Assembly: GCF_005239095.1 (NCBI RefSeq)
Contig: NZ_SZUA01000002.1
Coordinates: 992,001-1,056,000, forward strand
Source: Luteimonas gilva
Lineage (GTDB): Bacteria > Pseudomonadota > Gammaproteobacteria > Xanthomonadales > Xanthomonadaceae
Reading direction: 5' to 3'
DNA: 64,000 nt
In this document: in pieces, positions 1 to 12,267 of the stretch
Numbering within the stretch: the stretch's first letter is position 1
How the letters are laid out: each line of letters starts with the position of its first letter
The notes under the pieces: model-generated
What the model saw: only the letters and a program-made list of their open reading frames with translations
Told to the model about the DNA's origin: nothing
The model's database searches: none
Position numbers and translations under genes: made by a program

Positions 1-837
1 TTCGGAGATCAGCGTATTGCGCAGATCGGCGCGGTCGTCGTCCAGGGTGCGGCGCAAGTCGCCGTCGGTAAACAATCCCAACAGCCGGTCGTCCGCGTCG
101 ACCACCGCGGTCATGCCCAAGCGCTTGCGGCTCATCTCCACCAACGCTTCGCTCAAGCGCGCGGTCTCGCGCACCTTCGGCACTTCGGCGCCGGCGTGCA
201 TCACATCGGAGATATGCAGCAGCAAACGGCGGCCGAGGCTGCCGGCCGGATGCGAACGCGCGAAGTCGTCGGCGGTGAAGCCGCGCGCTTCCAGCAGCGC
301 GACGGCCAGCGCGTCGCCCATCGCCAGCGAAGCGGTGGTGCTGGAGGTGGGCGCCAAGTCGAGCGGGCAGGCTTCGGCCGGCACGCTGACGTCCAAATGC
401 ACGTCGGCCTCGCCGGCCAAAGTGGAGTGGGCGCGGCCGGTCATCGCGATCAAAAGATTGCCCTGGCGCTTGAGCACCGGCAGCAGCGTCAGCACTTCTT
501 CGCTTTCGCCGGAATAGGACAGAGCGAGGACGATGTCGGCGTCGGTGATCATGCCCAGATCGCCGTGGCCGGCCTCGCCCGGGTGCACGTAGAACGCCGG
601 CGTGCCGGTGGAGGCGAGGGTGGCCGCGATCTTGCGCGCGATGTGGCCCGACTTGCCCATCCCGGTGCAGACCACGCGACCGCGTGCGGCCAGGATCAGT
701 TCGCAGGCGGCCGAGAAAGCGCCGTCGATGCGCGCGGCGACGGCGTCCAGCCCGCGCGCTTCGATTTCGAAGACGCGGCGGCCGCTGGCGGCGAGCGCGC
801 CGGGCGCGACGGGGGCATGGGAAACGTCGTTTGCCAT
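1..837 (-). CDS. kdsD: Arabinose-5-phosphate isomerase KdsD (C-terminus cut by window edge)
   Basis: Converts D-ribulose 5-phosphate to D-arabinose 5-phosphate, the first step towards Kdo of lipopolysaccharide; cytoplasmic. The visible 279 residues hold an N-terminal SIS sugar-isomerase domain (GKSGH at 61-65, LAPTSSTTA at 161-169, HPAGSLGRRL at 196-205) followed by the first CBS domain, with DVMHAG at about 211. The family is usually about 325-330 residues, so roughly 50 residues of the second CBS domain lie outside the window. The ATG at 837 is the only plausible start because an in-frame stop lies a few codons upstream. It is divergent from ibaG-murA. In E. coli kdsD and the ibaG-murA genes also lie close together. 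Confidence 0.95.
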   Translation of the reverse strand, partial: MANDVSHAPVAPGALAASGRRVFEIEARGLDAVAARIDGAFSAACELILAARGRVVCTGMGKSGHIARKIAATLASTGTPAFYVHPGEAGHGDLGMITDADIVLALSYSGESEEVLTLLPVLKRQGNLLIAMTGRAHSTLAGEADVHLDVSVPAEACPLDLAPTSSTTASLAMGDALAVALLEARGFTADDFARSHPAGSLGRRLLLHISDVMHAGAEVPKVRETARLSEALVEMSRKRLGMTAVVDADDRLLGLFTDGDLRRTLDDDRADLRNTLISE

Positions 838-971
838 TTCGAGGGCGCGGGCTTTCCGTTAGGCTATTGCAGTCATTTTACGCGCATCCCCCGCGAAAAC
901 GCCCGTTCGAGGGCGATCGCGGCCCGGCCGGTCCCGGCCGCACTCCCCACTCGACCAGGCGGTTCCCTTAA

Positions 972-2899
<1,928 letters not shown>

Positions 2900-2913
2900 C
2901 TTGCCGATGACTT

Positions 2914-3073
2914 CCTCTCCCGCTTGCGGGGAGAGGGCTGGGGTGAGGGCACGCAGATCTTCAGATCGCGTCGACCCGATATTCCGATGTGTTTTTTGTC
3001 TGAGGCCAATGGCTTGTGGCTATCGGCCAGTCCGCGCGCCCTCACCCGACCCTCTCCCGCAGGCGGGAGAGGG
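2914..3073. repeat. Long inverted repeat, family C
   Basis: About 160 bases between two convergent genes. The left arm begins CCTCTCCCGCTTGCGGGGAG and continues GGGTGAGGGC; the right arm is the complement (GCCCTCACCC, CCTCTCCCGCAGGCGGGAGA). The outer arms also form their own short hairpins. A close relative lies at 41554-41723, with diverged versions at 32540-32750 and 56938-57086. It could end transcription in both directions. Confidence 0.8.
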
Positions 3074-3083
3074 CTAAAAGGCC

Positions 3084-3764
3084 TCAACGCAGCGCCTGCA
3101 GCGTCAGATCCATCTCGTCGCGTCCGTCCTTGCGCTGCAGGATCCGCGCCGGCACCGGCAGGCCCGGCACCACCCATGCCACGGTTTGCTTGTTGCCGTC
3201 GTTGCGGATCACCTTGGTGGCTTGCTTCTGTTTGCCTTCGACGGTGATCGTTTCCTTGCCGGCGACTTCGTAGCTGAGCTGCTTGGCGCGGCCGTCTTCG
3301 ACCATGCGGTAGTTCAGCGGCTTGCCCGCGGCGACGTCGCGCGCGATCGCCAGATTGATCAGCATGCCGTCCATGTCCCCGGCCTTCAGCGCCACCGGGC
3401 CGGCGCGGTCGGCTTTCACATCGCCGCTCCAGCGCGCCTCGTTCTTGTTCCAGTCGTAGGTCGCTATCTTGTTGACCTTCTTGATCAACAGCAGCGAGGA
3501 ATCGTTGCTGGACAAGGGACGCCATTGGCCGTTGCGGTCTTCGAACGTGGTGGATTGGGTGAGGCTGGCGCCGCTGCTGCGGATGTTCAGCGTGTACTTC
3601 CATTGGTTGCCGCCGGCCGGCTGCAAGGTCATCTTGCCGGTGCCGACGATGCCCATGTAATTGGCTTGATAGTCGGCGGAAAACGATTCGATGGCGGCGG
3701 CCGGAAAGCTTGCGCCGGCGAACAGCGCGGATGCGACGAAGACGGATTTGATAGCGATGGCCAT
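3084..3764 (-). CDS. DUF3108 secreted protein (downstream copy)
   Basis: Exported protein of 226 residues and unknown function, DUF3108 family. An N-terminal signal peptide ending SFPAAA is followed by a beta-rich body with family-like stretches YQANYMGIVGTGKMTL, STTFEDRNGQWRPL, DGMLINLAIARD and PARILQRKDGRDEMDL. It is a tandem paralogue of the gene starting at 4558: the two share YDWN, LINLAI and RKDG blocks. Only two bases separate it from the upstream copy's stop, so it is the last gene of the purM-purN operon. ATG 3764 is chosen because it starts the signal peptide; a GTG two codons upstream is possible. Periplasmic location is inferred. Confidence 0.85.
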   Translation of the reverse strand: MAIAIKSVFVASALFAGASFPAAAIESFSADYQANYMGIVGTGKMTLQPAGGNQWKYTLNIRSSGASLTQSTTFEDRNGQWRPLSSNDSSLLLIKKVNKIATYDWNKNEARWSGDVKADRAGPVALKAGDMDGMLINLAIARDVAAGKPLNYRMVEDGRAKQLSYEVAGKETITVEGKQKQATKVIRNDGNKQTVAWVVPGLPVPARILQRKDGRDEMDLTLQALR

Positions 3765-3766
3765 GC

Positions 3767-4558
3767 TCACTGACTCCTGTTGTATTGGATCAGACGCAAG
3801 TCGGTGACGTCTTCGCCGTCCTTGCGCTGCACCATCCGGATCGGCGTCGGCACGCCGTACGAGACCCAGAGGATGGTTTCTTCGTTGCCGCTGCGCACCC
3901 GGGCCACGCGCATGGCGTTGTAGTCGAGATCGTCGACGGTGACTTTCTCCAATTCCGTCGACACCGCGTATTCGTGGTTGCGCACCCGGCCGTCGTCGAC
4001 GAAGCGGTATTGCAGATGCTTGCCGGGCTGAGCGTCGCGCACGATCGCCAGGTTGATCAGCAGCGCGCTCATGTCGCCGTCCTGCAGCGCGACGGCGGCG
4101 CGCCGTTCCTTCTTGACGTCGCCTTCCCAGACCGCGGTGCGGTTGTTCCAATCGTAGGTGCCGGTGTTTTCCTTGCCCGAGAAAATGGCGTGGCGCACGG
4201 TGGCCTGGCTCAACGGCCGATAGCGGCCGCCGACCACGTCGAACAGCGTGCTCTGCTCGATGTTGAGCCCGGCCAGCCGCGCCAAGCCGCGCGTGCCGCG
4301 CAGACCCAGGTCCACGCGCCAGCGATCGCCGTCGAGTTTCGCCACTTGCAGCGTCGCGTCGCCGACCCGTTTGCCGGCGCGGTACACCTCGTAGTCGGCC
4401 ACGAACGGCTGCAGCGGCGCTTGCGCTGGCGCGGCGAGCGGCAGAGCGGCCGGATCCGCAGCTGGCGCGTTCTGCGCCGGTGCCTGCTGCGGAGCGGTTT
4501 CCTGCGCGTAGGCGAGGCCCAGCGGCAGCAAGAGCAGCAGAGCGAAAGGACGGATCAT
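3767..4558 (-). CDS. DUF3108 secreted protein (upstream copy)
   Basis: A 263-residue exported protein of the DUF3108 family, function unknown. The signal peptide MIRPFALLLLLPLGLAYAQ is followed by about 40 residues rich in Ala, Pro and Gln, a likely flexible linker, and then the DUF3108 domain (FVADYEVYRAGKRVGDATLQ, STLFDVVGGRYRPLS, GTYDWNNRTAVWEGDVKK). Its ATG overlaps the purN stop by four bases (ATGA), which shows translational coupling to a purine enzyme. That coupling does not tell the function, and I see no enzymatic motif. The linker is absent from the downstream copy, so the pair has diverged in how far the domain sits from its N-terminus. Confidence 0.85.
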   Translation of the reverse strand: MIRPFALLLLLPLGLAYAQETAPQQAPAQNAPAADPAALPLAAPAQAPLQPFVADYEVYRAGKRVGDATLQVAKLDGDRWRVDLGLRGTRGLARLAGLNIEQSTLFDVVGGRYRPLSQATVRHAIFSGKENTGTYDWNNRTAVWEGDVKKERRAAVALQDGDMSALLINLAIVRDAQPGKHLQYRFVDDGRVRNHEYAVSTELEKVTVDDLDYNAMRVARVRSGNEETILWVSYGVPTPIRMVQRKDGEDVTDLRLIQYNRSQ

Positions 4559-5229
4559 TCGGTTCCCGGAGGGGCGAGTCGGCCGGCGCAATCTAAGTGC
4601 AACGGCGTAAACAGGGTATGACCATCCACGGCCACGGTTGTTCCGCGTTCATTAAGCCGCCCGGAAACCGCCCACTGCAGCACGGCGACCAGGAGCGGAT
4701 GTTCGCGTTCGAGCACGCGCCGGGCGAGGCTTTCCGGGTCGTCGCCCGGCAGGACAGGAATGCGCGCCTGCGCGATCACCGCGCCGGCGTCCAATTCCGG
4801 GGTCACGAAATGCACGCTGGCGCCGTGTTCCGCATCGCCCGCCTCCAGCGCCCGCGCGTGGGTCTTCAAGCCGCGGTATTTGGGCAGCAGCGACGGATGG
4901 ATGTTGAGCATGCGGCCGCGGAAGCGTTCCACCAGCGCATCGCCGAGGATGCGCATATAGCCCGCGCAAACGATCCAATCCGGCGCGCAGGCCGCGAGCG
5001 CATCGCCGAGTTCGCGCTCGTAGTCGGCCTTGTCCGCGTACGACCTCGCATCGCGGCTCCAACGCAAGGCGTCGGGCACGCGCTGCAGCACCGGCGCGGC
5101 GGGCTTATCGGAGAACACGCCGACGATGTCGGCGTCCAGGCGGCCGTCGGCGATGGCGTCGAGCAGGGCCTGCAAATTGCTGCCTCGGCCCGAAGCCAAG
5201 ACCGCGATGCGGCGTTTCGCAGCGTTCAT
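4555..5229 (-). CDS. purN: Phosphoribosylglycinamide formyltransferase PurN
   Basis: Transfers a formyl group from 10-formyltetrahydrofolate to GAR in de novo purine synthesis; cytoplasmic. The 224 residues fit the family. The phosphate-binding loop GRGSNLQ is at 14-20. The catalytic residues are all visible: Asn109 and His111 in MLNIHPSLLPKYRGL and Asp147 in TPELDAGAVI. ATG 5229 overlaps the stop of the upstream membrane-protein gene (ATGA), and its own stop overlaps the next ATG, so the genes form a tightly coupled chain from purM downwards. Confidence 0.97.
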   Translation of the reverse strand: MNAAKRRIAVLASGRGSNLQALLDAIADGRLDADIVGVFSDKPAAPVLQRVPDALRWSRDARSYADKADYERELGDALAACAPDWIVCAGYMRILGDALVERFRGRMLNIHPSLLPKYRGLKTHARALEAGDAEHGASVHFVTPELDAGAVIAQARIPVLPGDDPESLARRVLEREHPLLVAVLQWAVSGRLNERGTTVAVDGHTLFTPLHLDCAGRLAPPGTE

Positions 5230-5750
5230 CGCGACACCGTCGGCACGCGGCCTGCAGGGGCCGTTTTCGCGTCGAGCACGGACATGAGCTTGTTTTTCGC
5301 CTTGATGGCTTCGGGATAGAACGCCAATGCCGTCAGCGCTACGCCGAACACGAACATGCCGATCGGGATGAGCGTTCCAGTTCCCGCTCCGGTGGGCGCG
5401 GCGAGCATCTGGACCGACATGAAGCCGACCATCGAAAGCCAAAACGCCATGAACAAGCCGGCGAGCGGATGCAAATGCATGGTCAGCCGGATGCGCGATC
5501 CGCCGAGTTCGGGCAGCACTTTTCCGCGGATCTGCGGCGCGAAGCCGTTTTGATAGCGGATGACGCGGCAAATCGAGAACGCGTCGGCGGTCACTTCTCC
5601 GGCGAAATAGCGCGCCTTCTTGTCGTCGGTGCCGAACGCGCTCCAGAAAGGTTCCATAAGCCGCGGCTTGCGCTGCGTGCAGGACGCCACGCGCCGGACC
5701 GCCTCCGCGACCGGCAGCCGCGTGTGCAACTCCACCCGGTAGAACGGCAT
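5226..5750 (-). CDS. Conserved membrane protein between purM and purN
   Basis: A 174-residue protein of unknown function. The first half is a soluble domain with ARYFAGEVTADAFSICRVIR and YQNGFAPQIRGKV, a pattern I associate with small bacterial membrane proteins of unknown role. The second half has two hydrophobic segments (about 95-115 and 122-145), so it is probably an integral inner-membrane protein with the N-terminal domain in the cytoplasm. ATG 5750 is preferred over upstream options because MPFYRVELHTR begins the conserved part. It starts seven bases after the purM stop and overlaps purN by four. No link to purine chemistry is visible. Confidence 0.75.
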   Translation of the reverse strand: MPFYRVELHTRLPVAEAVRRVASCTQRKPRLMEPFWSAFGTDDKKARYFAGEVTADAFSICRVIRYQNGFAPQIRGKVLPELGGSRIRLTMHLHPLAGLFMAFWLSMVGFMSVQMLAAPTGAGTGTLIPIGMFVFGVALTALAFYPEAIKAKNKLMSVLDAKTAPAGRVPTVSR

Positions 5751-5757
5751 GCGCGAA

Positions 5758-6792
5758 TCAGCCGATGCGCACGCGCTCGCCGTCGCGTGTCGGCACCACC
5801 GCGCCGATCCGGCGATGCGCCAGGCCCAGGCGATCGAGATCGCCCTCGACCGCCGCCGCATCGTCTTGCGCGACGACCAGCACGAAACCCACGCCGCAGT
5901 TGAACGTGCGCCACATCTCTTCGCGCGGCACCGCGCCTTCGCGCTGCAGCCAATCGAACACCGGCGGCAGCACGATCGCGGACGCTTCGATGTCCAGGCC
6001 CAGGCCGTCCGGGATCACGCGGATGATGTTCTCGGTCAATCCGCCGCCGGTGATGTGGGCCATCGCATGTAGATCGTGCTTGCCCAACAATTCCAGGATC
6101 GGCTTCACGTACAGCGTGGTCGGCGCCATCAGCGCATCGACCAGTTTGACGCCGCCCACGTCCAGATCCGCCGGACGCCCGGCGCGGTCGTAGATGCGGC
6201 GGACCAGCGAATAGCCGTTCGAATGCGGGCCGCTGGAGGCGATGCCGATCAGCAGGTCGCCTTGGCGCACCTTGGCGCCGTCGAGCAGCTTGGATTTCTC
6301 GACCGCGCCGACGGTGAAGCCGGCCAAGTCGTATTCGCCCGGCGGATACATGTCGGGCATCTCGGCGGTTTCGCCGCCGATCAGCGCGCAGCCGGCGAGT
6401 TCGCAACCTTTGGCGATGCCGCCGACCACCGCCACGGTGGTGTCGACGTCCAGCTTGCCGGTGGCGAAATAGTCCAGGAAGAACAGCGGCTCGGCGCCCT
6501 GCACCAGCACGTCGTTCACGCACATGCCGACCAGGTCGATGCCGATGGTGTCGTGGCGGTTCAGCTGCTGCGCCAGTTTCAGCTTGGTGCCGACGCCGTC
6601 GGTGCCGGAGACGAGCACGGGCTCGCGGTATTTGCCGGACAAGTCGAACAATGCGCCGAAGCCGCCCAAGCCGCCCATCACCTCGGGGCGGAAACTGCGT
6701 TTGACCAGGGGTTTGATCCGTTCGACGACTTCGTTGCCGGCATCGATATCGACGCCCGCGTCGCGGTAAGTGAGGGGGGTGGGAGTCGTCAC
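5758..6792 (-). CDS. purM: Phosphoribosylformylglycinamidine cyclo-ligase PurM
   Basis: ATP-dependent closure of FGAM to aminoimidazole ribotide in purine synthesis. The sequence carries the family signatures [16 protein letters not shown] at the N-terminus, [31 protein letters not shown] and [13 protein letters not shown]. Length is 344 residues (345 in E. coli). I place the start at GTG 6792, giving [15 protein letters not shown], which lines up with the usual N-terminus; a TTG at 6804 would add four residues. First gene of the minus-strand operon and divergent from the DUF2066 gene at 6914, so the 120 bases between them must hold both promoters. Confidence 0.96.
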   Translation of the reverse strand: MTTPTPLTYRDAGVDIDAGNEVVERIKPLVKRSFRPEVMGGLGGFGALFDLSGKYREPVLVSGTDGVGTKLKLAQQLNRHDTIGIDLVGMCVNDVLVQGAEPLFFLDYFATGKLDVDTTVAVVGGIAKGCELAGCALIGGETAEMPDMYPPGEYDLAGFTVGAVEKSKLLDGAKVRQGDLLIGIASSGPHSNGYSLVRRIYDRAGRPADLDVGGVKLVDALMAPTTLYVKPILELLGKHDLHAMAHITGGGLTENIIRVIPDGLGLDIEASAIVLPPVFDWLQREGAVPREEMWRTFNCGVGFVLVVAQDDAAAVEGDLDRLGLAHRRIGAVVPTRDGERVRIG

Positions 6793-6913
6793 GGCTGCTC
6801 GCAAGGCGCTGGGACGGCGATTTTAGCAGCGCCGGGCGCGCGAACATGGACGCGGGAGCGCGCCTGCGGCACCATTTCGGCTGGCGCAGCGTACGGCGCG
6901 ACAGGATCCAGGC

Positions 6914-7984
6914 ATGCATCGAGCGATTCGGAAGGCGGGGACGGCCCTTTGGCTGGCGGCGACGCTGGCGCTGACGGGCACGGCCTGGGCGCAGCGGGTC
7001 GAGGGCGACCGCGCGGGCGCGCAGGGGGTCTACGAGGCCGAGGTGCCGGTCAACAGCCAAAGCGAAAGCGAGCGCAAGGCCGGTCTGGCCCGCGCCCTGG
7101 CCCAGGTGCTGGGCAAGCTCTCGGGCGAGGGCAATGCGGCGATGCGCCCCGGCGTGGGCCAGGAGCTGCGCAAGGCCCAGGATTACGTGAAGAGTTACGA
7201 CTACCGGCAGGACGAAGGCACCTCCGCGACCGGCGCGCCGACCTTCCGCACCACCTTGATCGCGCGTTTCGACCAGGACAAGGTCGACGGCATGGCCGCC
7301 TCGCTCGGCATTCCCGTGTGGCCGGAACCGCGGCCGAAGCCGGTGATCTGGTTGGCGATCGACGACGGCAACGGTCCGCGCCTGGTCGGCTTGCCGCAGA
7401 ACAACGTCGCCAAGCCGCTGACCCAGCGCGCGCTCGAACGTGGCTACCGTTTGGGCTTGCCTTCGGGCAGCGCCGCCGAACAGGCCGCGGTCGGCGCGAT
7501 CTGGCGCGGCGATACCGCCGCGATAGCGCGCTTGTCTTCGCGCTACAGCCCGCCGATGCAGTTGATCGGCAAGTTGTATCGCGCCAAGGGCGGCTGGACC
7601 GCCGATTGGACCTTCGTCGACGGCGGCAAAGTGCTGCTGCAGAAGTCGGTGGATTCGGGCGATGCGCGCCGCGCCCTGGCTTCGGGCGCCGACGTCGCCG
7701 GCGACGCGCTGTCGCGCAAATACGCCAAGCGCAATGCGGTCGGCCCGGCCGGCACTTACCGCGTCGCCTTCACCGGCATCGACAGCGCCGAGGATTTCAT
7801 CCGCCTGTCCGCCTATCTGCAGAAGCTGCCGGTGGTGCGCAAGATCGTTCCGGTGCGCGCGACGCCCGGCGCGATGGAATACGACCTGGACCTGCTGACC
7901 GGCATCGCCGGGCTCAAGCGCATGGCGGACGACGACGTGATCAGCGGCGGCGACGGCGAGCCGGCCACCTTCCAACTGCGCTGA
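6914..7984 (+). CDS. DUF2066 secreted protein
   Basis: A 356-residue exported protein of unknown function, DUF2066 family. The signal peptide ends GTAWAQ. The mature part starts with VYEAEVPVNSQSESERKAGL, which resembles the opening of this family, then LAQVLGKLSG and FDQDKVDGMAASLGIPVWP. There are no catalytic motifs. It is the first gene of a plus-strand run with the AI-2E-family transporter (7 bases downstream) and hda. As I recall, purM next to a DUF2066 gene, a PerM-like gene and hda is a common order in gammaproteobacteria, which helps the assignment but does not explain the job. Confidence 0.85.
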   Translation: MHRAIRKAGTALWLAATLALTGTAWAQRVEGDRAGAQGVYEAEVPVNSQSESERKAGLARALAQVLGKLSGEGNAAMRPGVGQELRKAQDYVKSYDYRQDEGTSATGAPTFRTTLIARFDQDKVDGMAASLGIPVWPEPRPKPVIWLAIDDGNGPRLVGLPQNNVAKPLTQRALERGYRLGLPSGSAAEQAAVGAIWRGDTAAIARLSSRYSPPMQLIGKLYRAKGGWTADWTFVDGGKVLLQKSVDSGDARRALASGADVAGDALSRKYAKRNAVGPAGTYRVAFTGIDSAEDFIRLSAYLQKLPVVRKIVPVRATPGAMEYDLDLLTGIAGLKRMADDDVISGGDGEPATFQLR

Positions 7985-7991
7985 GGCCGCC

Positions 7992-9158
7992 ATGAACGAA
8001 ACGGCGATGGCCGATATCGCGCTGTTCCTCAAGCGCCTGCAGTGGGGACTGGTCGCTTTAGCCGCGGGCTGGCTCATCTGGTTGCTGGCGCCGGTGCTGA
8101 CGCCGTTCGTGATGGCCGCGCTGCTGGGCTGGCTGGGCGATCCGCTCGTCGACCGCCTGCAACGCGCCGGCCGTTCGCGCAACGTCGCGGTGACCTTGGT
8201 GTTCGTGGCGATGGCGCTGCTGATGATCCTGGTGCTGGCGCTGCTGGTGCCGGTGATCGAAGAACAGATCACGACCTTGATCGAATCGCTGCCGCACTAC
8301 CGCGATTGGATCATGGCCACCGCATTGCCCTGGCTCGAAGCCAAGACCGGTCTGCAGCTGACGGTGTGGTTCGACCTGAACCACCTCATCGAATTGGTGC
8401 GCAGCAATTGGGAACGCGCCGGCGGCGTGGCCACCACCGTGCTGGGCTATCTGTCGCGTTCCGGGTTCGCGTTGATCGCCTGGGTCGCGAACATCGTGCT
8501 GCTGCCGGTGCTGACCTTCTTCCTGCTGCGCGATTGGGACGTTTTCGTCGAACGCGCGGCTTCGTTGGTCCCGCGCAAGCACATCGACACCGTGTCGCAA
8601 CTGGCCAAAGAATCCAGCGACGTGCTCGGCGGCTTCCTGCGCGGGCAGCTGCTGGTGATGGTGATCCTGGGGATCATGTACGGCGTCGGGCTGTGGCTGG
8701 TCGGTTTGGATCTAGGCATCCTGATCGGCATCGTCGCCGGCTTGCTCACGTTCGTGCCTTATCTGGGTCCGACCAGCGGCGTGCTGTTCGGCGTGATCGC
8801 GGCGTTGGTGCAATACGGCGATTGGAAGCACGTGGCCGGCGTGCTGGCGGTGTTCGGCATCGGCCAGGTGATCGAGAGCTATTGGCTGACGCCGAAGCTG
8901 GTCGGCGACCGCATCGGCTTGCATCCGGTGGCGGTGATCTTCGCCGTGCTGGCCGGCGGGCAGTTGTTCGGCTTCCTCGGCATGCTGCTCGCGTTGCCGG
9001 TGGCGGCGATCGCTAACGTGCTGCTGCGTTACGCCCACCAGCGTTATACCCACAGCAAGCTGTACGGCGGCGACAAGCCGGAGATCGTGCTGGATCCGCA
9101 CGCCAGCCCCGGCGGCATCATCGTTCCGGGCGAAGACAAGGGCGCCGACCGCGCGTGA
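7992..9158 (+). CDS. AI-2E family (PerM-like) membrane transporter
   Basis: A 388-residue inner-membrane protein with about eight hydrophobic segments. The first lie at about 15-55 and 64-88, then comes a large loop, and a cluster at about 155-345 follows with GLLTFVPYLGPTSGVLFGVI, the region typical of the AI-2E/PerM family. Despite the family name, members differ in substrate, and many have nothing to do with autoinducer-2; the substrate here is unknown. A hydrophilic tail with PEIVLDPHASPGG closes the protein. The start ATG 7992 lies 7 bases after the DUF2066 stop; two internal methionines close by could also serve. The stop overlaps the GTG of hda. Confidence 0.88.
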   Translation: MNETAMADIALFLKRLQWGLVALAAGWLIWLLAPVLTPFVMAALLGWLGDPLVDRLQRAGRSRNVAVTLVFVAMALLMILVLALLVPVIEEQITTLIESLPHYRDWIMATALPWLEAKTGLQLTVWFDLNHLIELVRSNWERAGGVATTVLGYLSRSGFALIAWVANIVLLPVLTFFLLRDWDVFVERAASLVPRKHIDTVSQLAKESSDVLGGFLRGQLLVMVILGIMYGVGLWLVGLDLGILIGIVAGLLTFVPYLGPTSGVLFGVIAALVQYGDWKHVAGVLAVFGIGQVIESYWLTPKLVGDRIGLHPVAVIFAVLAGGQLFGFLGMLLALPVAAIANVLLRYAHQRYTHSKLYGGDKPEIVLDPHASPGGIIVPGEDKGADRA

Positions 9159-9856
9159 GCCGTTCCGGTTCCGGCCCGCAATTGCCGCTGGCGTTGCGTT
9201 ATCCGCCCGACCAGCGCTTCGAGACTTTCGTCGGCGCGCCGCCCGGCGCGTCGGCGCAGTTGCGGGCGTTGGCGGAGACGGCTTCGGCGGGCTGGCTGTA
9301 TCTCAGCGGTCCTGCCGGCGTCGGCAAAACCCATCTGGCGCTGGCCGCCTGCGCGTCGGCCGAACAAGCCGGGCGCCGCGCCGCCTATCTGCCGTTGCGC
9401 GCGGCCGCCGGCCGATTGCGCGAAGCGCTGGAAGCCTTGGAAGGCAACGACTTCATCGCACTCGACGGCCTGGAAGCGATCGCCGGCGATCGCGAAGACG
9501 AGATCGCGCTGTTCGATTTCCACAACCGCGCGCGCCCGGCCGCCGTCGGCGTGCTGTACGCGGCGAACGCCAATCCCGATGCCTTGCCGTTGACCCTGCC
9601 GGATCTGCGTTCGCGCTTGTCGCAATGCGCCCGCATCGCTTTGGCGGCGCTGGACGACGAAGGCCGCAAAGAAGTGCTGCTGCAGCGCGCGCAGCGGCGC
9701 GGCTTGGCTTTCGACGAAGCGGCGATCGATTGGCTGTTGAAGCGCGTCGATCGCGACCTGGCTTCGTTGACCGGGTTGCTCGACGAACTCGACCGCGCCT
9801 CGCTGGCCGCCCAGCGGCGCGTCACGGTGCCGTTTTTGCGCCATATTCTCGGTTGA
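9155..9856 (+). CDS. hda: DnaA regulatory inactivator Hda
   Basis: AAA+ protein that, with the DNA-loaded beta clamp, makes DnaA hydrolyse ATP and so limits replication initiation. Residues 9-14 (QLPLAL) form the N-terminal clamp-binding motif. The Walker A loop GPAGVGKTH is at 52-60, and FIALDGLEAIAG holds the Walker B region, where the motif is degenerate. The sensor region DLRSRLSQCARIAL follows. The 233 residues fit the family. The start is GTG 9155, overlapping the transporter stop by four bases (GTGA). The run ends in a large hairpin repeat shared with the convergent murU gene. Confidence 0.93.
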   Translation: MSRSGSGPQLPLALRYPPDQRFETFVGAPPGASAQLRALAETASAGWLYLSGPAGVGKTHLALAACASAEQAGRRAAYLPLRAAAGRLREALEALEGNDFIALDGLEAIAGDREDEIALFDFHNRARPAAVGVLYAANANPDALPLTLPDLRSRLSQCARIALAALDDEGRKEVLLQRAQRRGLAFDEAAIDWLLKRVDRDLASLTGLLDELDRASLAAQRRVTVPFLRHILG

Positions 9857-9873
9857 TTCGCAAGCCCTCGCTT

Positions 9874-9951
9874 GTGTAGAGCGGAGCTTGCTCCGCTGCT
9901 TTGATTCGATGGCCGAAAAACAACGGCAGCGGAGCAAGCTCCGCTCTACAC
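9874..9951. repeat. Inverted repeat, family B, between hda and murU
   Basis: Arms GTGTAGAGCGGAGCTTGCTC and the matching complement ending CTCTACAC enclose a short spacer. The position between two convergent genes suggests a bidirectional terminator, though there is no T tract. Same family as 1223-1309 and 47250-47323. Confidence 0.85.
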
Positions 9952-9974
9952 GATCAAAAGCAACGCATGCCGTA

Positions 9975-11744
<1,770 letters not shown>

Positions 11745-11772
11745 CTAACGTTTCGGGCGTGCGGAAGGCGGC

Positions 11773-11872
11773 TTTTCGTGGAGCGGCTCTAGCCGCGAGC
11801 TCTCTCATGAAAATACTTGCAATGTCGCGATTTGAGGGAAAAAGCTCGCGGCTAAAGCCGCTCCTACGAAAA
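11773..11872. repeat. Inverted repeat, family A
   Basis: Arms GGAGCGGCTCTAGCCGCGAG and AAGCTCGCGGCTAAAGCCGC, framed by TTTTCGT..ACGAAAA. The left arm has one change (CTCTAG for CTTTAG) against the family. The internal spacer contains AATGTCGCGATTTGAGGG, also found in the copy at 49088-49186. Confidence 0.85.
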
Positions 11873-11874
11873 GC

Positions 11875-11903
11875 AAAACGCCCCGCGGGCGGGGCGTTTT
11901 TTT
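11875..11903 (-). terminator. Rho-independent terminator after the GlsB-type gene
   Basis: A GC-rich hairpin with arms AACGCCCCGC and GCGGGGCGTT lies 15 bases past the stop at 11919 and is flanked by A/T runs on both sides (AAAACG on the left, TTTTTTT on the right). It is therefore shaped to work on either strand; on the minus strand it follows the GlsB gene. Confidence 0.8.
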
Positions 11904-11918
11904 GAAGCCGACATTTCT

Positions 11919-12206
11919 TCAACGCGGCGGCAAACCCGGCTTCTTGCGCCGGAACAGGCCGACCACGATCAGGATCAGGATCGCGCCGATCAGCGCGCCG
12001 ATGAAGCCCGCCGGTTGCCCGGGCGCGTACCAGCCCATCTGCTGTCCGACCCAGCTCGCCGCCACCGCGCCGGCGATGCCGAGCAGGGTGGTCAGGATGA
12101 TGCCCATCTTGTCGTTGCCCGGTTTCAGGAAACGCGCGAGCAAACCGACGACGAAACCGATCAGGATCGTGACGAGCCAGTTGTTGCCGCCCAACAAACC
12201 TTCCAT
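11919..12206 (-). CDS. GlsB/YeaQ/YmgE family membrane protein
   Basis: A 95-residue inner-membrane protein with three hydrophobic segments (about 9-27, 33-54 and 66-86) rich in glycine: TILIGFVVGLLARFLKPG, GIILTTLLGIAGAVAASWVG and GALIGAILILIVVGLF. The protein ends in a basic tail (RRKKPG). The family is often called transglycosylase-associated and is frequently induced by stress, but no enzymatic activity is established. It is a single-gene unit with its own terminator. Confidence 0.9.
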   Translation of the reverse strand: MEGLLGGNNWLVTILIGFVVGLLARFLKPGNDKMGIILTTLLGIAGAVAASWVGQQMGWYAPGQPAGFIGALIGAILILIVVGLFRRKKPGLPPR

Positions 12207-12267
12207 ACCCCCTCCAGATAGTGGGAATGCGGGCCGAGGATAGCAGGCCGCGCCGCGGGCGCCAGTG

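Noticed and set aside
7992-9158. Quorum sensing by AI-2 export
   Set aside because: The family name AI-2E is historical. No luxS or related gene is in view and the family has other substrates.
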